Source: Kribbella steppae
GTDB taxonomy: Bacteria > Actinomycetota > Actinomycetes > Propionibacteriales > Kribbellaceae
Direction: 5' to 3'
Assembly (NCBI RefSeq): GCF_004342025.1
Contig: NZ_SLWN01000019.1
Coordinates: forward strand, 107,618-171,617
Length of the DNA: 64,000 nucleotides
Shown: positions 33,261 through 41,294 of the stretch, one piece after another
Layout of the letters: the number at the start of each line of letters is the position of its first letter
Numbering within the stretch: the stretch's first letter is position 1
Notes under the pieces: model-generated
The model's input: the letters and a program-made list of their open reading frames with translations, nothing else
Database searches by the model: none
Told to the model about the DNA's origin: nothing
Position numbers and translations under genes: made by a program

Positions 33261-33869
33261 TCAACGCTCCTCTGAGTACTTCTGTAGTTGGTCGAGTTGC
33301 TCGGGCGTGACCACCGGGATGGTGAAGACCTCGAGCATGGCCTTGGTCAGCCGGGCGTAGCCGCTGGGACTGGCGATGTCCTCGCCGATCGCCGTCGAGA
33401 CCTGGTCGCGGAGCACGAAGACGGCCATCTTCATCGCCGCCAGCACCGCGGCGTACGCCCGCCGGTCACTGGGCTCGGTGCCGAGGGTCTTGGTGAACTC
33501 CTCGCCCGCGTCGACCATCTCCAGGAACAGGGCGGTCGCGGTCTCCGAGCCGTCCATCATCGAGCGGACCAGGTACGTCTGCAGCGGCATCGTGATCGGG
33601 TGCACCGCCGCCACGTCGGTGTGGGCCGCGCCGCCCTGGAAGACGAGCTCCTCGCCGATCTGCAGCATCCGGTCCTTCGCGTACTGGTCGCAGGCCTCGC
33701 GCAAGGCCTGCTTCGAGCCGAAGTGGTGCCGGACCAGGCCGGACGAGACGCCCGCCTGGGCCGCGATGTCGCGGATCGAGGCGGCCTCGATCCCGCGCTC
33801 GGTGAACAGCTTCATCGCCGCGTCCCGGATCCGGGCCCGGGCGGTCAGATCGTCGGCCGATCGGTCCAT
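33261..33869 (-). CDS. TetR-family repressor
   Basis: The 202-residue protein has an N-terminal TetR helix-turn-helix (IRDAAMKLFTERGIEAASIR, then GVSSGLVRHHFGSKQALREA) and a C-terminal ligand-binding helical domain of about 140 residues. It leads the operon tetR-ATPase-permease. A perfect 18-bp palindrome stands in its promoter, so autoregulation is very likely. ATG at 33869 has GAGAGGAAG upstream; the open frame continues far upstream but passes through the operator, so longer starts are rejected. Confidence 0.92.
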   Translation of the reverse strand: MDRSADDLTARARIRDAAMKLFTERGIEAASIRDIAAQAGVSSGLVRHHFGSKQALREACDQYAKDRMLQIGEELVFQGGAAHTDVAAVHPITMPLQTYLVRSMMDGSETATALFLEMVDAGEEFTKTLGTEPSDRRAYAAVLAAMKMAVFVLRDQVSTAIGEDIASPSGYARLTKAMLEVFTIPVVTPEQLDQLQKYSEER

Positions 33870-33894
33870 GTCACTTCCTCTCGCTACACACAAG

Positions 33895-33923
33895 AGCAAA
33901 CTACTACACGATCGTGTAGTCAA
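33895..33923 (-). promoter_or_regulatory. tetR promoter with perfect 18-bp operator in the spacer
   Basis: ACTACACGATCGTGTAGT (33903-33920) is a perfect palindrome. On the minus strand TTGACT (33923 to 33918) is a good -35 that shares three bases with the palindrome; 17 bp later comes TTTGCT as a weak -10. The operator thus fills the -35/-10 spacer, a classical repression layout. Transcription would start about 15-20 bp before the tetR ribosome-binding site. Confidence 0.8.
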
Positions 33924-34050
33924 GAGGAAAATGATTACGTCCCCGGAAACGTTCCTGTGACAAATTTCCGTATCTCGTTGACAGGAGAGCGCTTGCTGGT
34001 GTGGTTTCTTCCCCAAACACACACGGCTGGGCGGAAGGTGCGTGGGGCGG

Positions 34051-35844
34051 ATGAGGAAGGTCTTGGCGGCTCTGGCTGCCATCGGACTGTTGGCATTACC
34101 CGGTACGGCGGCGAACGCCGCTGAGCCATCGAAGAAAGTCATCCGGGTCGGCGTCACCCAGGCGGTGGACTCGATGAACCCGTTCCTGGCCGTCCGGCTG
34201 GTGTCCGGATCGCTGCAGCGCTGGATGTACGGCTTCCTGACCGTGCCCGACTCCAAGACCCTGCAGCCGAGCCCGGACCTGGCCGAGTCCTGGACGACGT
34301 CACCCGACGGTCTGACCTGGACCTTCAAGATCCGCGAGACCAAGTGGTCGGACGGTCAGCCGGTGACCGCGGCCGACGCGGCCTCGACGTTCAACAAGAT
34401 GATCACCGACGACGCCGCCAAGACCGGCAACGGCCCGGCGGTGGAGAACTTCGCCAGTGTCACCGCGAGCGGCCAGGACCTGACCATCAAGCTGAAGAGC
34501 CCGCAGGCGTCGATGCTGGACAACCCGGTGCCGATCATGCCGAAGCACGTCTGGGAGAAGGTCCCGGACATCGGCAAGTACGAGGCCGACGTCTACCCGA
34601 CGGTGGGCAGCGGTCCGTACATCGCGGTGGAGGCCAAGAAGGACCAATACGTGAAGCTGCAGGCCAACCCGAACTACTGGCGGGGCGCGCCGAAGATCGA
34701 CGAACTGCAGATGATCTTCTACGACAACCCGGCCGCCGCGATCGTCGGGCTGAAGAAGGGCGACATCGACCTGATCGGCCGGCTCGCGCCGCCGGACTTC
34801 GAATCGCTCAAGGGCGACGAGAACATCGTCCAGTGGAACACGGCCGGCCGGCGGGCGTCGTACCTGCAGATCAACCACGGTGCCACCACCAGCGACAACA
34901 AGCCGATCGGCGACGGCCACCCGGCGCTGAAGGACCCGCTGGTCCGGCAGGCGCTGCACTACTCGATCGACAAGCAGAAGCTGGTCGACGAGGTGCAGAA
35001 CGGCCTGGCCCAGCCGGCCGACGGATCGATCATCCCGCCGATGTACAAGGACTTCTTCTGGCAGGCCGACGGCGACAAGAAGGTCACGTACGACGTTGCC
35101 AAGGCCAACAAGATCCTGGACGACGCCGGCTATAAGAAGGGTGCCGACGGCATCCGGACGATGCCGGACGGATCGCGGAAGCTGCAGTTCCGGTTCAGCA
35201 TCCACACCGACACCCCGATCGAGGACAAGCTGGCCGAGTACCTGACCGGCTGGTTCAAGGAGATCGGCATCCAGCTGTCCACCAAGCGGCTCGACTCGAG
35301 CAAGTTCAGCGAGGAGACCGGGACGACGGCGTTGTTCGACGTCGCGGTCAGCGGCTGGTCGGTGAACCCGGACCCGGAGGAGGTGCTGGCCACGCACCTG
35401 TGCAGCCGGCGACCGACCGCGTCCGGCGAGGGTGGCGGCACCGAGTCGTTCTACTGCGACCCGCAGTACGAGGACCTCTACAAGCAGCAGCAGAAGGAGC
35501 TCGACCGGCCGAAGCGGGCCGAGATCATCAAGAAGATGGAGGAGCGGCTCTACACCGACGCACCGGTGATCGCGCTGTACTACCCGAACAACCTCGAGGG
35601 CTACCGCAAGGACCGGATCGCCAAGGTCACCCCGATCCCGGAGGACAAGGGCATCCTGTACGGCGGTAGCGGCTACTGGCCGTTCTACACGCTCGAGGCG
35701 GTGACCGACGATGCCGCGAGCACGGACGACGGCGGTTCGAGCGCGGGCGTGATCGGTGGAGTCGCGGGTGGCGTCGCCGTACTGGCGATCGCCGGGTTCG
35801 TGCTGCTGCGGCGCCGCCAGGGTGCCGCCGACGAGCGCGAATGA
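34051..35844 (+). CDS. Peptide ABC transporter substrate-binding protein with C-terminal membrane anchor
   Basis: The 597-residue family 5 solute-binding protein (DppA/OppA type) starts with a cleavable-looking signal peptide (MRKVLAALAAIGLLALPG, then TAANAAEP) that has no lipobox Cys. The binding domain spans about residues 30-555 (SPDLAESWTTSPDGLTWTFK, the DPLVRQALHYSIDKQKLV region). It ends with a Gly/Ser spacer, a single helix (VIGGVAGGVAVLAIAGFVLL) and RRRQGAADERE, so it is held in the membrane by its C-terminus instead of a lipid. ATG at 34051 is preferred; GTG at 34042 is possible. TTGACA at 33978-33983 could be the -35. It overlaps the first permease gene. Confidence 0.92.
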   Translation: MRKVLAALAAIGLLALPGTAANAAEPSKKVIRVGVTQAVDSMNPFLAVRLVSGSLQRWMYGFLTVPDSKTLQPSPDLAESWTTSPDGLTWTFKIRETKWSDGQPVTAADAASTFNKMITDDAAKTGNGPAVENFASVTASGQDLTIKLKSPQASMLDNPVPIMPKHVWEKVPDIGKYEADVYPTVGSGPYIAVEAKKDQYVKLQANPNYWRGAPKIDELQMIFYDNPAAAIVGLKKGDIDLIGRLAPPDFESLKGDENIVQWNTAGRRASYLQINHGATTSDNKPIGDGHPALKDPLVRQALHYSIDKQKLVDEVQNGLAQPADGSIIPPMYKDFFWQADGDKKVTYDVAKANKILDDAGYKKGADGIRTMPDGSRKLQFRFSIHTDTPIEDKLAEYLTGWFKEIGIQLSTKRLDSSKFSEETGTTALFDVAVSGWSVNPDPEEVLATHLCSRRPTASGEGGGTESFYCDPQYEDLYKQQQKELDRPKRAEIIKKMEERLYTDAPVIALYYPNNLEGYRKDRIAKVTPIPEDKGILYGGSGYWPFYTLEAVTDDAASTDDGGSSAGVIGGVAGGVAVLAIAGFVLLRRRQGAADERE

Positions 35845-36884
35845 CGGCAACACCGCCGGTCAGCCGGCCTGCCGTCGAGGTCCTGGAGGAGAGCCCGGCC
35901 CGCCATGGTCTGCTGCGCTACGCGGCGACCAAGGTGGGCGGGGCCCTGTTCAGCATCGCGATGGTGATCGTCGCGACGTTCTTCCTGTTCCGGCTGCTGC
36001 CGGGTGACCCGGTCCGGGCGCTCGCGCAGGGCCGGAACATGACCCCTGAACAACTCGATCTCGAACGGGCCCGGCTCGGGCTGGACAAGTCGTTGCTGGA
36101 GCAGTTCCTGCAGTTCGTCCAGCAGACACTGCGGTTCGACCTCGGGACCTCATACGAGTACAAGCGGCCGGTGCTGGATCTGATCGGGGAGCGGATCGGG
36201 GCGACGCTACTGCTCACCGGGACCGCCCTGGTGATCGCGGTCAGCCTCGGCGTCTGGCAAGGTGCGCGGGCGGGCTGGAAGCCGGGCAGCCGCTTCGACA
36301 AGTTCTCGACCGCGATCTCGCTGGTGCTGTGGTCGGTGCCGACGTTCTGGCTCGGGCTGCTGCTGCTGATGGCGTTCGCCGCCGGGGTCGGGCCGATCCC
36401 CGGGGTCTTCCCGACGCGGGGGATCTCGAGTGTGGACGCGCCCGACGGGATCGCGTATGTGCTGGATGTCGCGAAGCACATGGTGTTGCCCTGTCTGACG
36501 ATGGTTGCCGTCGTCTACGCGCAGTACCTGCTGGTGATGCGGTCGTCGGTGCTGGACGAGGTCGGGCAGGACTACATCACCACGGCGCGGGCCAAGGGTT
36601 TGCGTGACGACGACATCCGCCGCAAGCACGCCGTACCGAATGCACTGCTGCCGACGGTGACGTTGGTGTTCATGCGGATCGGATTCGTGGTCGGGGGTGC
36701 GGTGACGGTCGAGGCGATCTTCAGCTGGCCGGGGCTCGGGCAGTTGTTCTACGAGGCGATCCGGGTGCCGGACTTCACCTTGATGCAGGGCACGTTCCTG
36801 CTGATCACGGTGTCGGTGATCGCGATGAACACGCTGGCGGACGTGGTCTACCACGTGCTCGATCCACGGGTGAGGTCGGCATGA
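35841..36884 (+). CDS. Peptide ABC transporter permease, DppB type
   Basis: The 347-residue protein has six membrane helices and the binding-protein-dependent transport signature near its end (TTARAKGLRDDDIRRKHAVP, the EAA loop). The N-terminal helix and RLLPGDPVRALAQGRNMT are typical of DppB/OppB. It starts in an ATGA overlap with the binding-protein gene and ends in an ATGA overlap with the second permease. A 30-residue N-terminal cytosolic extension precedes the first helix. It forms the inner membrane channel with the DppC-type partner. Confidence 0.93.
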   Translation: MTATPPVSRPAVEVLEESPARHGLLRYAATKVGGALFSIAMVIVATFFLFRLLPGDPVRALAQGRNMTPEQLDLERARLGLDKSLLEQFLQFVQQTLRFDLGTSYEYKRPVLDLIGERIGATLLLTGTALVIAVSLGVWQGARAGWKPGSRFDKFSTAISLVLWSVPTFWLGLLLLMAFAAGVGPIPGVFPTRGISSVDAPDGIAYVLDVAKHMVLPCLTMVAVVYAQYLLVMRSSVLDEVGQDYITTARAKGLRDDDIRRKHAVPNALLPTVTLVFMRIGFVVGGAVTVEAIFSWPGLGQLFYEAIRVPDFTLMQGTFLLITVSVIAMNTLADVVYHVLDPRVRSA

Positions 36885-37765
36885 GCAGTGTCACGTGGAC
36901 CCGCAGGCAGCGGGCCTTCAAGAGGTTCTGGGCCGAGTTCCGGACGCACCGGGCCGGGATGGTGGGGCTCACCATCCTGGTCATGGCGGTGGTGCTGGCG
37001 CTGCTCGCGCCGCTGTTCATCGATGCGGGGGTGACGAACGTCGTCAGCGGGACCAGCGAGAAGATGGCACCGCCGAGTCTCGACAATCCGCTCGGGACCG
37101 ACGAGTCCGGCCGCTCGGTGCTGGAGATGATCTGGTGGGGTTCGCGGACCTCGCTACTGATCGGGTTCCTCGCGGCCCTCCTGAGCATGGTGATCGGGAC
37201 CGTGCTCGGGATCGCGGCCGGGCACTTCCGGGGCTGGCTCGGTGCGATCATCCTGCGGATCACCGACTGGTTCCTGGTGCTGCCGTCGCTGGTCACCGCG
37301 CTGGTGCTGGCCGCGATTCTCGGCGGCAGTACGGCGACCATCATCGTCGCGATCGGGGTGACGTCCTGGCCGTCGACGGCCCGGTTGATCCGTGCCCAGA
37401 CGTTGGCTGTGGAAGCACGCCCGTACATCGAACGGTCCCTCGCCCTCGGCGCCGGGCACTGGCACATCACCACCCGGCACGTGCTGCCCAATGTCGCACC
37501 GCTGCTATTGGCAAGTACGACGCTCGAGGTGGCGAGTGCGATCGTCACCGAGTCGACGCTCGCGTTCCTCGGGGTGAGTGCGAACAAGACCTCCTGGGGG
37601 ACGATGTTGCGCGGGTCGTACGACTGGGGTGCGGCCACCGCGGGTGCGTGGTGGTACATCCTCGTGCCGGGTCTGTGCATCGTGATCGTGGTGATGGCGT
37701 TCACGTTGTGCGGACGGGCGCTGGAGAGTGTGCTCAATCCCCGGTTGCGGACGAGGACGGCGTGA
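36881..37765 (+). CDS. Peptide ABC transporter permease, DppC type
   Basis: The 294-residue protein has a DppC N-terminal cap (RRQRAFKRFWAEFRTHRAGM, then a first helix), HPLGTDE-like NPLGTDESGRSVLEMI, and the EAA loop RPYIERSLALGAGHWHITTR. Six helices in all. ATGA overlap with the upstream permease; TGATG overlap with the first ATPase gene. It is the second half of the transport channel. Confidence 0.93.
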   Translation: MSSVTWTRRQRAFKRFWAEFRTHRAGMVGLTILVMAVVLALLAPLFIDAGVTNVVSGTSEKMAPPSLDNPLGTDESGRSVLEMIWWGSRTSLLIGFLAALLSMVIGTVLGIAAGHFRGWLGAIILRITDWFLVLPSLVTALVLAAILGGSTATIIVAIGVTSWPSTARLIRAQTLAVEARPYIERSLALGAGHWHITTRHVLPNVAPLLLASTTLEVASAIVTESTLAFLGVSANKTSWGTMLRGSYDWGAATAGAWWYILVPGLCIVIVVMAFTLCGRALESVLNPRLRTRTA

Positions 37766-38724
37766 TGGCTCTGCTCGAGTTGGACGACCTGTCCGTCACC
37801 TACCGGATCGCGGCCGGCGACGTTCCCGCCGTACGGGGTGTATCGCTGTCGATTGAAGCCGGTGAGGCCGTCGGGCTGGCGGGGGAGTCGGGGTCGGGGA
37901 AATCGTCCATCGCGATGGCGTTGCTGCGGCTGCTGCCGCGGTCAGCTCGTCTCGAGGGGCGCGCTTTGCTGAACGGCGAGGATGTCCTGACCATGAACTG
38001 GGGACGGTTGCGCGCGGTCCGGTGGTCCGAGGCGTCGATCGTGTTCCAGGGTGCGCAGCACGGGCTCAACCCCGTGCAGCGGATCGGGGACCAGATCGCC
38101 GAGCCGTTGCTCGTGCACCGGTTGGCTTCGCCTGCGGAGACTTCGGTGCGAGTGCGGGAGTTGCTGGAGCAGGTCGGGTTGCCGACCTGGCGGGCGCGGA
38201 GCTATCCGCACGAGCTCAGTGGTGGCCAACGGCAACGAGTCATGATCGCGATGGCGCTGGCCTGCTCGCCCCGGTTGATCATCGCGGACGAGCCGACCAC
38301 CGCGCTGGACCTGATGGTGCAGGCGCAGGTGCTGACGCTGATCCGGCAGTTGATCGCCGAGAACGACATCTCGCTGCTGATGATCTCGCACGATCTGTCC
38401 GTGCTCGCCGATGTGTGCGACCGGCTGGCCGTGATGTACGCCGGTCGGTTGGTCGAGGCCGGTCCTTCGGCCGGGGACTTCCAGCATCCGTACAGTAAGG
38501 CGCTCGCGGCGGCGTTCCCGACCGTGGGCGATCCGAGGTCGCGGTTGGCGCCGCGCGGGCTGGCAGGTGATCCACCGGATCCTCAGCAGTTGCCTGGTGG
38601 GTGCTCGTTCCATCCGCGGTGTCCGGTCGCGCTGGAGTCGTGTTCGACAGCTGCCGTCGAGCTGCGCCCGGCGGGTCAGGGTCGTACTGCGGCCTGCGTT
38701 CTGGTGGGGGCGGGAACTTGCTAG
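37765..38724 (+). CDS. Peptide ABC transporter ATP-binding protein, DppD type
   Basis: The 319-residue ATPase has Walker A GESGSGKSS, signature LSGGQRQRV, Walker B LIIADEPTTALD, the H-loop LMISHDL, and the oligopeptide/dipeptide C-terminal motif with Cys (GGCSFHPRCPVALESC). That Cys region binds a [4Fe-4S] cluster in characterised DppD/F proteins. ATG at 37765 overlaps the permease stop; GTG one codon earlier is equally possible. It pairs with the following DppF-type ATPase. Confidence 0.93.
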   Translation: MALLELDDLSVTYRIAAGDVPAVRGVSLSIEAGEAVGLAGESGSGKSSIAMALLRLLPRSARLEGRALLNGEDVLTMNWGRLRAVRWSEASIVFQGAQHGLNPVQRIGDQIAEPLLVHRLASPAETSVRVRELLEQVGLPTWRARSYPHELSGGQRQRVMIAMALACSPRLIIADEPTTALDLMVQAQVLTLIRQLIAENDISLLMISHDLSVLADVCDRLAVMYAGRLVEAGPSAGDFQHPYSKALAAAFPTVGDPRSRLAPRGLAGDPPDPQQLPGGCSFHPRCPVALESCSTAAVELRPAGQGRTAACVLVGAGTC

Positions 38725-39662
38725 AGGCAATTGATGTTGCGGTCGAGTTCGCGTCGCGCGGTCGGCGGGCGCGGGCGGTGGACGGCGTCAACCTGTCCGT
38801 CGGTGCGGGCGAGATCGTCGCACTGGTCGGCGAATCCGGCTGCGGCAAGACCACCCTCGCCCGGACCTTGCTCGGCCTCGAACGCCCGACGTCCGGTCAG
38901 GTCTCGTACGACGGGACGCCGCTGAGCTACACCGGACGTGGCCTGCGTGCGTTCCGCCGGCAGGTCCAGCTGGTGTTGCAGGACCCGATGGGCTCGCTGA
39001 ATCCACGGCAGACCGTCTACGAGGCGGTTGCCGAGGGCCCGCGGATCCACGGTCTGCCGGATGAGGAGGCGGTGGTCACGTCCGCCTTGTCCCGTGCGGG
39101 ATTGAGGCCACCAGAGCGGTTCTTCCTGCGGTATCCGCATGAGCTGTCGGGCGGTCAGCGGCAGCGCGTCGTGATCGCCGGCGCGTTGGCGTTGAACCCG
39201 AAGGTGCTGATCGCCGACGAACCGGTCGCCTCGCTGGACGCGTCGGTGCGTGGCGAGATCCTCGCGTTGCTGCTGCGGTTGCGCGACGAACTCGGTCTGG
39301 CCGCGCTGGTGGTGACGCACGATCTCGGGCTGGCCTGGAACATCGCGGACCGGGTCGCGGTCATGTACCTCGGCCGGATCGTCGAGTCCGGGCCGACGGA
39401 GGAGGTGCTGACGAATCCGCAGCACCCGTATACGCAGGCGTTGCTGTCGGTCCTGCCGGAGTCCCCGCAGCGAATCGTGTTGAGCGGTGAGCCGCCTGAC
39501 CCGACCCGCATCCCCACCGGCTGTCGCTTCCACCCCCGCTGTCAGCTGGTAGCCGCCGGCCAAGGCACCGACGCCTGCTTCTCCGGTCCCCTCTCGATCC
39601 TCCCCGCGCAAGCCGACTCCCAAGTCGCCTGCCACCTAGCCCCAGTCCGCACATCCACCTGA
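38718..39662 (+). CDS. Peptide ABC transporter ATP-binding protein, DppF type
   Basis: The 314-residue ATPase has Walker A GESGCGKTT, Q-loop LVLQDPMGSLNPRQT, signature LSGGQRQRV, Walker B VLIADEPVASLD, H-loop VVTHDL, and the C-terminal GCRFHPRC motif. TTG at 38718 is taken as start: it follows a G-rich ribosome site at about 7 bases, overlaps the DppD stop by 7 bp, and the first beta-strand (LLEAIDVAVEF) begins right there. Earlier in-frame starts run deep into the upstream gene. It ends the five-gene operon; an 89-bp palindromic element follows 49 bp later. Confidence 0.92.
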   Translation: MLEAIDVAVEFASRGRRARAVDGVNLSVGAGEIVALVGESGCGKTTLARTLLGLERPTSGQVSYDGTPLSYTGRGLRAFRRQVQLVLQDPMGSLNPRQTVYEAVAEGPRIHGLPDEEAVVTSALSRAGLRPPERFFLRYPHELSGGQRQRVVIAGALALNPKVLIADEPVASLDASVRGEILALLLRLRDELGLAALVVTHDLGLAWNIADRVAVMYLGRIVESGPTEEVLTNPQHPYTQALLSVLPESPQRIVLSGEPPDPTRIPTGCRFHPRCQLVAAGQGTDACFSGPLSILPAQADSQVACHLAPVRTST

Positions 39663-39711
39663 GCCCCGCGCCCATCCGCCGTACCTACCCGCCCGCCCCG
39701 TCCCCCGACGG

Positions 39712-39800
39712 CCATTTGAGCGGATAACCCCTGAACTTGCCGGTTCTCCCTCGCGAATACGCGGGGAGAACCGGCAACTCGAGCGGATAACCCCTGAAAT
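39712..39800. repeat. 89-bp palindromic intergenic element, copy 3
   Basis: It runs from CCATTTGAGC to CCCCTGAAAT in the gap between the convergent dppF-type and amphi-Trp genes. Length, ends and pairing axis equal copies 1 and 2 some 32 kb upstream, but the inner stem has a different sequence and pairs perfectly over 14 bp (element positions 26-39 with 53-66). GAGCGGATAACCCCTGAA occurs in both arms as a direct repeat. A CGCG-AATA-CGCG cap closes the loop. It may terminate both convergent transcripts. Confidence 0.88.
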
Positions 39801-39811
39801 TGGTGCGGGAG

Positions 39812-40066
39812 CTAGACCTCGGGGTCGTCGTCTTCGGGGTCCTCGTCGGCGTCGGCGATGGCCCATTTCAGCTGGAACTCGACCTCTTCCTCGCTGTCGC
39901 CGCGCTCGTGCTCGACGCTGATCCGGGCGTTCTTGGGGACGGTGAACCGCTCGCCGGCGATCTGGATCCGGAACGGCTTGCCGGCCTCCAGCGCGTCCGC
40001 CAGTCGCCGCAGCTTGGCCGCGAAGTCGGCGACCGAGTAGTCCTTCTCGACATCTCTTTCACTCAT
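39812..40066 (-). CDS. amphi-Trp domain protein
   Basis: The 84-residue protein shows the small amphi-Trp domain: SERDVEKDYSVADFAAKLRR at the start, a beta-rich middle (FRIQIAGERFTVPKNARI), then VEFQLKWAI, the conserved amphipathic strand ending in Lys-Trp, and an acidic tail (DADEDPEDDDPEV). The family is common in archaea and actinobacteria and has no assigned function. ATG at 40066 or three codons earlier at 40075; neither has a clear ribosome-binding site. It is divergent from arsR with 73 bp between, so the ArsR site could regulate it too. Confidence 0.82.
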   Translation of the reverse strand: MSERDVEKDYSVADFAAKLRRLADALEAGKPFRIQIAGERFTVPKNARISVEHERGDSEEEVEFQLKWAIADADEDPEDDDPEV

Positions 40067-40103
40067 GCGGCCCATGCAATCAGGCGAAAGGTCCTTCTAC
40101 CTG

Positions 40104-40135
40104 TTGACAATAGTTAACGAGAAGTAGAACTATTG
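40104..40135 (+). promoter_or_regulatory. arsR promoter with perfect inverted-repeat operator, leaderless
   Basis: TTGACA (40104-40109) is followed after 18 bp by AACTAT (40128-40133), which ends 6 bases before the ATG of the arsR-like gene, so the message probably begins at the start codon. CAATAGTT (40108-40115) and AACTATTG (40128-40135) are perfect inverted 8-mers with a 12-base spacer and cover both the end of the -35 and the whole -10. A bound repressor would block the promoter. Confidence 0.72.
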
Positions 40136-40139
40136 CGGC

Positions 40140-40475
40140 ATGGTGGAAGATCAGGTCGATCGGTTCTTCGAAGTCCTGGCTGATCCGACCCGGCGTCAGG
40201 TCGTGCGACTGCTCGGCGAAGGCCCGCAGCGCGCCGGTCAGTTGGCCGCCGCGACCGGTTCGTCGTCACCCGCGATGAGCCGGCACCTGCGGATCCTACT
40301 GTCGGCCGGGCTGGTCGCCGACGAGCGCGGGCCCGACGACGCGCGGGTGCGGATCTTCCGGCTGAACCCCGAGCCCGTGGTCGCCGTCCAGGCCTGGCTG
40401 GATCAGGTGCAGGCCCACTGGCGAGACCAGTTGGGCTCGTTCAAACGACACGTCGAGCAGAAGGAGTCATCGTGA
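40140..40475 (+). CDS. ArsR-family regulator
   Basis: The 111-residue winged-helix protein (FFEVLADPTRRQVVRLLGE, recognition region SSPAMSRHLRILLSAGLV, wing DDARVRIFRL) belongs to the ArsR branch without metal-binding Cys. Such proteins are usually cotranscribed with an AHSA1/SRPBCC gene, as here: its stop overlaps the next start by GTGA. The ligand is unknown, probably organic. The operator and promoter lie directly before the ATG. Confidence 0.92.
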   Translation: MVEDQVDRFFEVLADPTRRQVVRLLGEGPQRAGQLAAATGSSSPAMSRHLRILLSAGLVADERGPDDARVRIFRLNPEPVVAVQAWLDQVQAHWRDQLGSFKRHVEQKESS

Positions 40476-41290
40476 CCAAGGAGCCCTTACCGCGATCGGC
40501 CACCGTGTCCGTCGAGGTCGCCGTCGATCCACCGACCGCGTTCCGCATCTTCACCGACGAGATCGACCTGTGGTGGGTGCGCAGCCCGATCAACTTCTGG
40601 GACTCCGCCCGGGCGATCGAGGTGCGGATCGAGCCGGGTGTCGGCGGCCGCATTCTGGAGGTCTACCGGAAGGTCCCCGAGGACGCCCTCGAGCGCGGGG
40701 TGATCACCGCCTGGGAACCCGGCGAACTGCTCGAGTACCGCAGCTCGGTCGACGACACCGAGACCCGGATCACGTTCGACCCGGTCGGCGACGGCACTCG
40801 CGTGACCGTCGTTGAATCTCTGGTCGACGGTGGCACCAGGGCCGACTACTCTTGGCAGAACGTCCTGCGCTGGTTCCCCGCCTGGATCGGCCGCCGCGAG
40901 ACCGCGCCGCGCACCCCGCGTGAGCTCGACCGGCTCGCGATCGCCTTGTACTACGAGGATCCGGCCGCCGCGGCCCGCTGGCTGCACACCGTCTTCGGCC
41001 TCGACTCCTGGGACAAGATCCCGGTCGAGGGCGAGTCCCCGTCCTGGATCGAGTTGCACGTCGGCTCGGCGGCGATCCTGCTCTTCAAGCGGACCGAGAA
41101 GGGAACGGCCGCGGTGGACCACGGCGTCTGGGTGTACGTCGACGACCTCGACGCCCACTTCGCCGATGCCCGGGCCAACGGCGCCAAGATCCTCTCGGAG
41201 ATCCACCAGTACGGCTACCGGAGCTACGACGCCGAGGACCTCGAAGGCCACCGATGGACCTTCGCCCAGGCCCGCCCGACGATGATGTGA
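40472..41290 (+). CDS. AHSA1/SRPBCC domain fused to a glyoxalase/VOC domain
   Basis: The 272-residue protein has an SRPBCC/AHSA1 domain at about residues 8-140 (VAVDPPTAFRIFTDEIDLWW, GGRILEVYRKVPEDALERGV, ITAWEPGELLEYR) followed by a VOC domain at about 148-268 (YYEDPAAAARWLHTVFGLD, then WIELHVGSAAILLFK, HGVWVYVDDLDAHFADARA). The first binds hydrophobic ligands in a deep pocket; the second is a metal-dependent fold used for dioxygenases, glyoxalases and resistance proteins. GTG overlaps the arsR stop, so both come from the ArsR-controlled promoter. The two domains probably handle the same compound. Confidence 0.88.
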   Translation: MTKEPLPRSATVSVEVAVDPPTAFRIFTDEIDLWWVRSPINFWDSARAIEVRIEPGVGGRILEVYRKVPEDALERGVITAWEPGELLEYRSSVDDTETRITFDPVGDGTRVTVVESLVDGGTRADYSWQNVLRWFPAWIGRRETAPRTPRELDRLAIALYYEDPAAAARWLHTVFGLDSWDKIPVEGESPSWIELHVGSAAILLFKRTEKGTAAVDHGVWVYVDDLDAHFADARANGAKILSEIHQYGYRSYDAEDLEGHRWTFAQARPTMM

Positions 41291-41294
41291 GCCG

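Noticed and set aside
33870..34343. Longer N-terminus for the TetR protein
   Set aside because: The upstream frame crosses the promoter and perfect operator, and TetR homology begins at the ATG at 33869.
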